Assembly: GCF_025460805.1 (NCBI RefSeq)
Contig: NZ_JAMXFJ010000019.1
Span: 48,756-112,755, forward strand
DNA length: 64,000 bases
Source of the DNA: Microvirga sesbaniae
GTDB taxonomy: Bacteria; Pseudomonadota; Alphaproteobacteria; Rhizobiales; Beijerinckiaceae
Direction: 5' to 3'
In this document: piece after piece, positions 63,851 through 64,000 of the stretch
Layout: each line of letters begins with the position of its first letter
How positions within the stretch are numbered: the stretch's first letter is position 1
Made by a program: the position numbers and the translations under genes
The notes under the pieces: generated by a model
The model's database searches: none
Seen by the model: the letters and a program-made list of their open reading frames with translations, nothing else
Told to the model about the DNA's origin: nothing

Positions 63851-64000
63851 TTAGTAGGTGCCGAAGCGGAAGTTCAGGCCGGCGCGGACCACACCGAACT
63901 CAGCATCGTTGTCGATGTTGAAGATGCTGTTGTTGTCCTGGTCGAGGTTGACGTACAGGCCTTCGACCTTGGCCGACAGGTTGTTGGTGAAGGCGTACTC
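63851..64000 (-). CDS. Outer-membrane beta-barrel (Omp25/31-like), C-terminal end
   Basis: The last 49 residues are visible; the start lies beyond the window. Alternating strands (NLSAKVEGLYVNLDQ, FGVVRAGLNFRFGTY) and the final aromatic residue are typical of the small outer-membrane barrels of Hyphomicrobiales. It is a surface structural protein; the double terminator follows. Confidence 0.85.
   Translation of the reverse strand, partial: EYAFTNNLSAKVEGLYVNLDQDNNSIFNIDNDAEFGVVRAGLNFRFGTY

Overview
The right third of the window (about 48.6-64 kb) is alphaproteobacterial core chromosome. It carries hupB-lon-clpX-clpP-tig, tRNA-Val and tRNA-Leu, a cupredoxin-type oxidase-like protein, nnrE/nnrD, glnB-glnA, a WYL regulator, a LysE-type exporter and the end of an Omp25-like barrel. 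Protein sequences and gene order fit the Hyphomicrobiales, perhaps Microvirga/Methylobacterium relatives; that placement is inference. The left two thirds (1-48.4 kb) is accessory DNA built from at least two elements that used the same attachment site, the 3' half of a tRNA-Pro(GGG) gene. A 49-bp direct repeat of that half-gene lies at 14801-14849 and 48373-48421. Neither copy has the 5' half of the tRNA, so the intact gene should lie left of this window and the elements are stacked in tandem.

Left element (to 14849). First comes an HNH nuclease gene cut by the window edge, then a block of exported proteins: a small secreted protein, a large periplasmic adaptor-like protein, a secreted toxin-44-type protein and a pentapeptide-like exported protein. 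A GC-rich mobile-element core follows: a membrane-anchored protein, a nested inverted-repeat site that looks like an origin, a DUF3631 helicase-like ATPase, a primase-polymerase-like protein, two small HTH proteins and a P4-type integrase next to the att repeat.

Right element (14850-48421) is a defence island. It holds (i) a two-gene system of pseudokinase-SF1 helicase plus phospholipase-D nuclease, matching type I Mokosh; (ii) a 1211-residue protein combining a zinc ribbon, three RNA-polymerase-alpha-CTD-like repeats and a sigma-70 region 4; (iii) a convergent operon AIPR - PD-(D/E)XK - Z1 ATPase - GHKL ATPase, followed by Dcm and Vsr, which is a paraMORC-type modification/restriction locus; (iv) an unrecognised protein and a cluster of hairpins; (v) small unknown genes, one with a degenerate receiver domain; (vi) its own excisionase-like gene and integrase; (vii) a CAAX-protease-like membrane protein and an operon of four exported proteins including a muralytic-type enzyme and a zinc metallopeptidase.

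The best candidate for something undescribed is the sigma/alpha-CTD chimera, which sits 3 bp from the paraMORC operon. Other points worth a look are the origin-like nested repeats at 8254-8406, the pseudokinase in the Mokosh helicase, the copper-ligand-free oxidase and the stable mini-hairpins at 37.45-37.74 kb.
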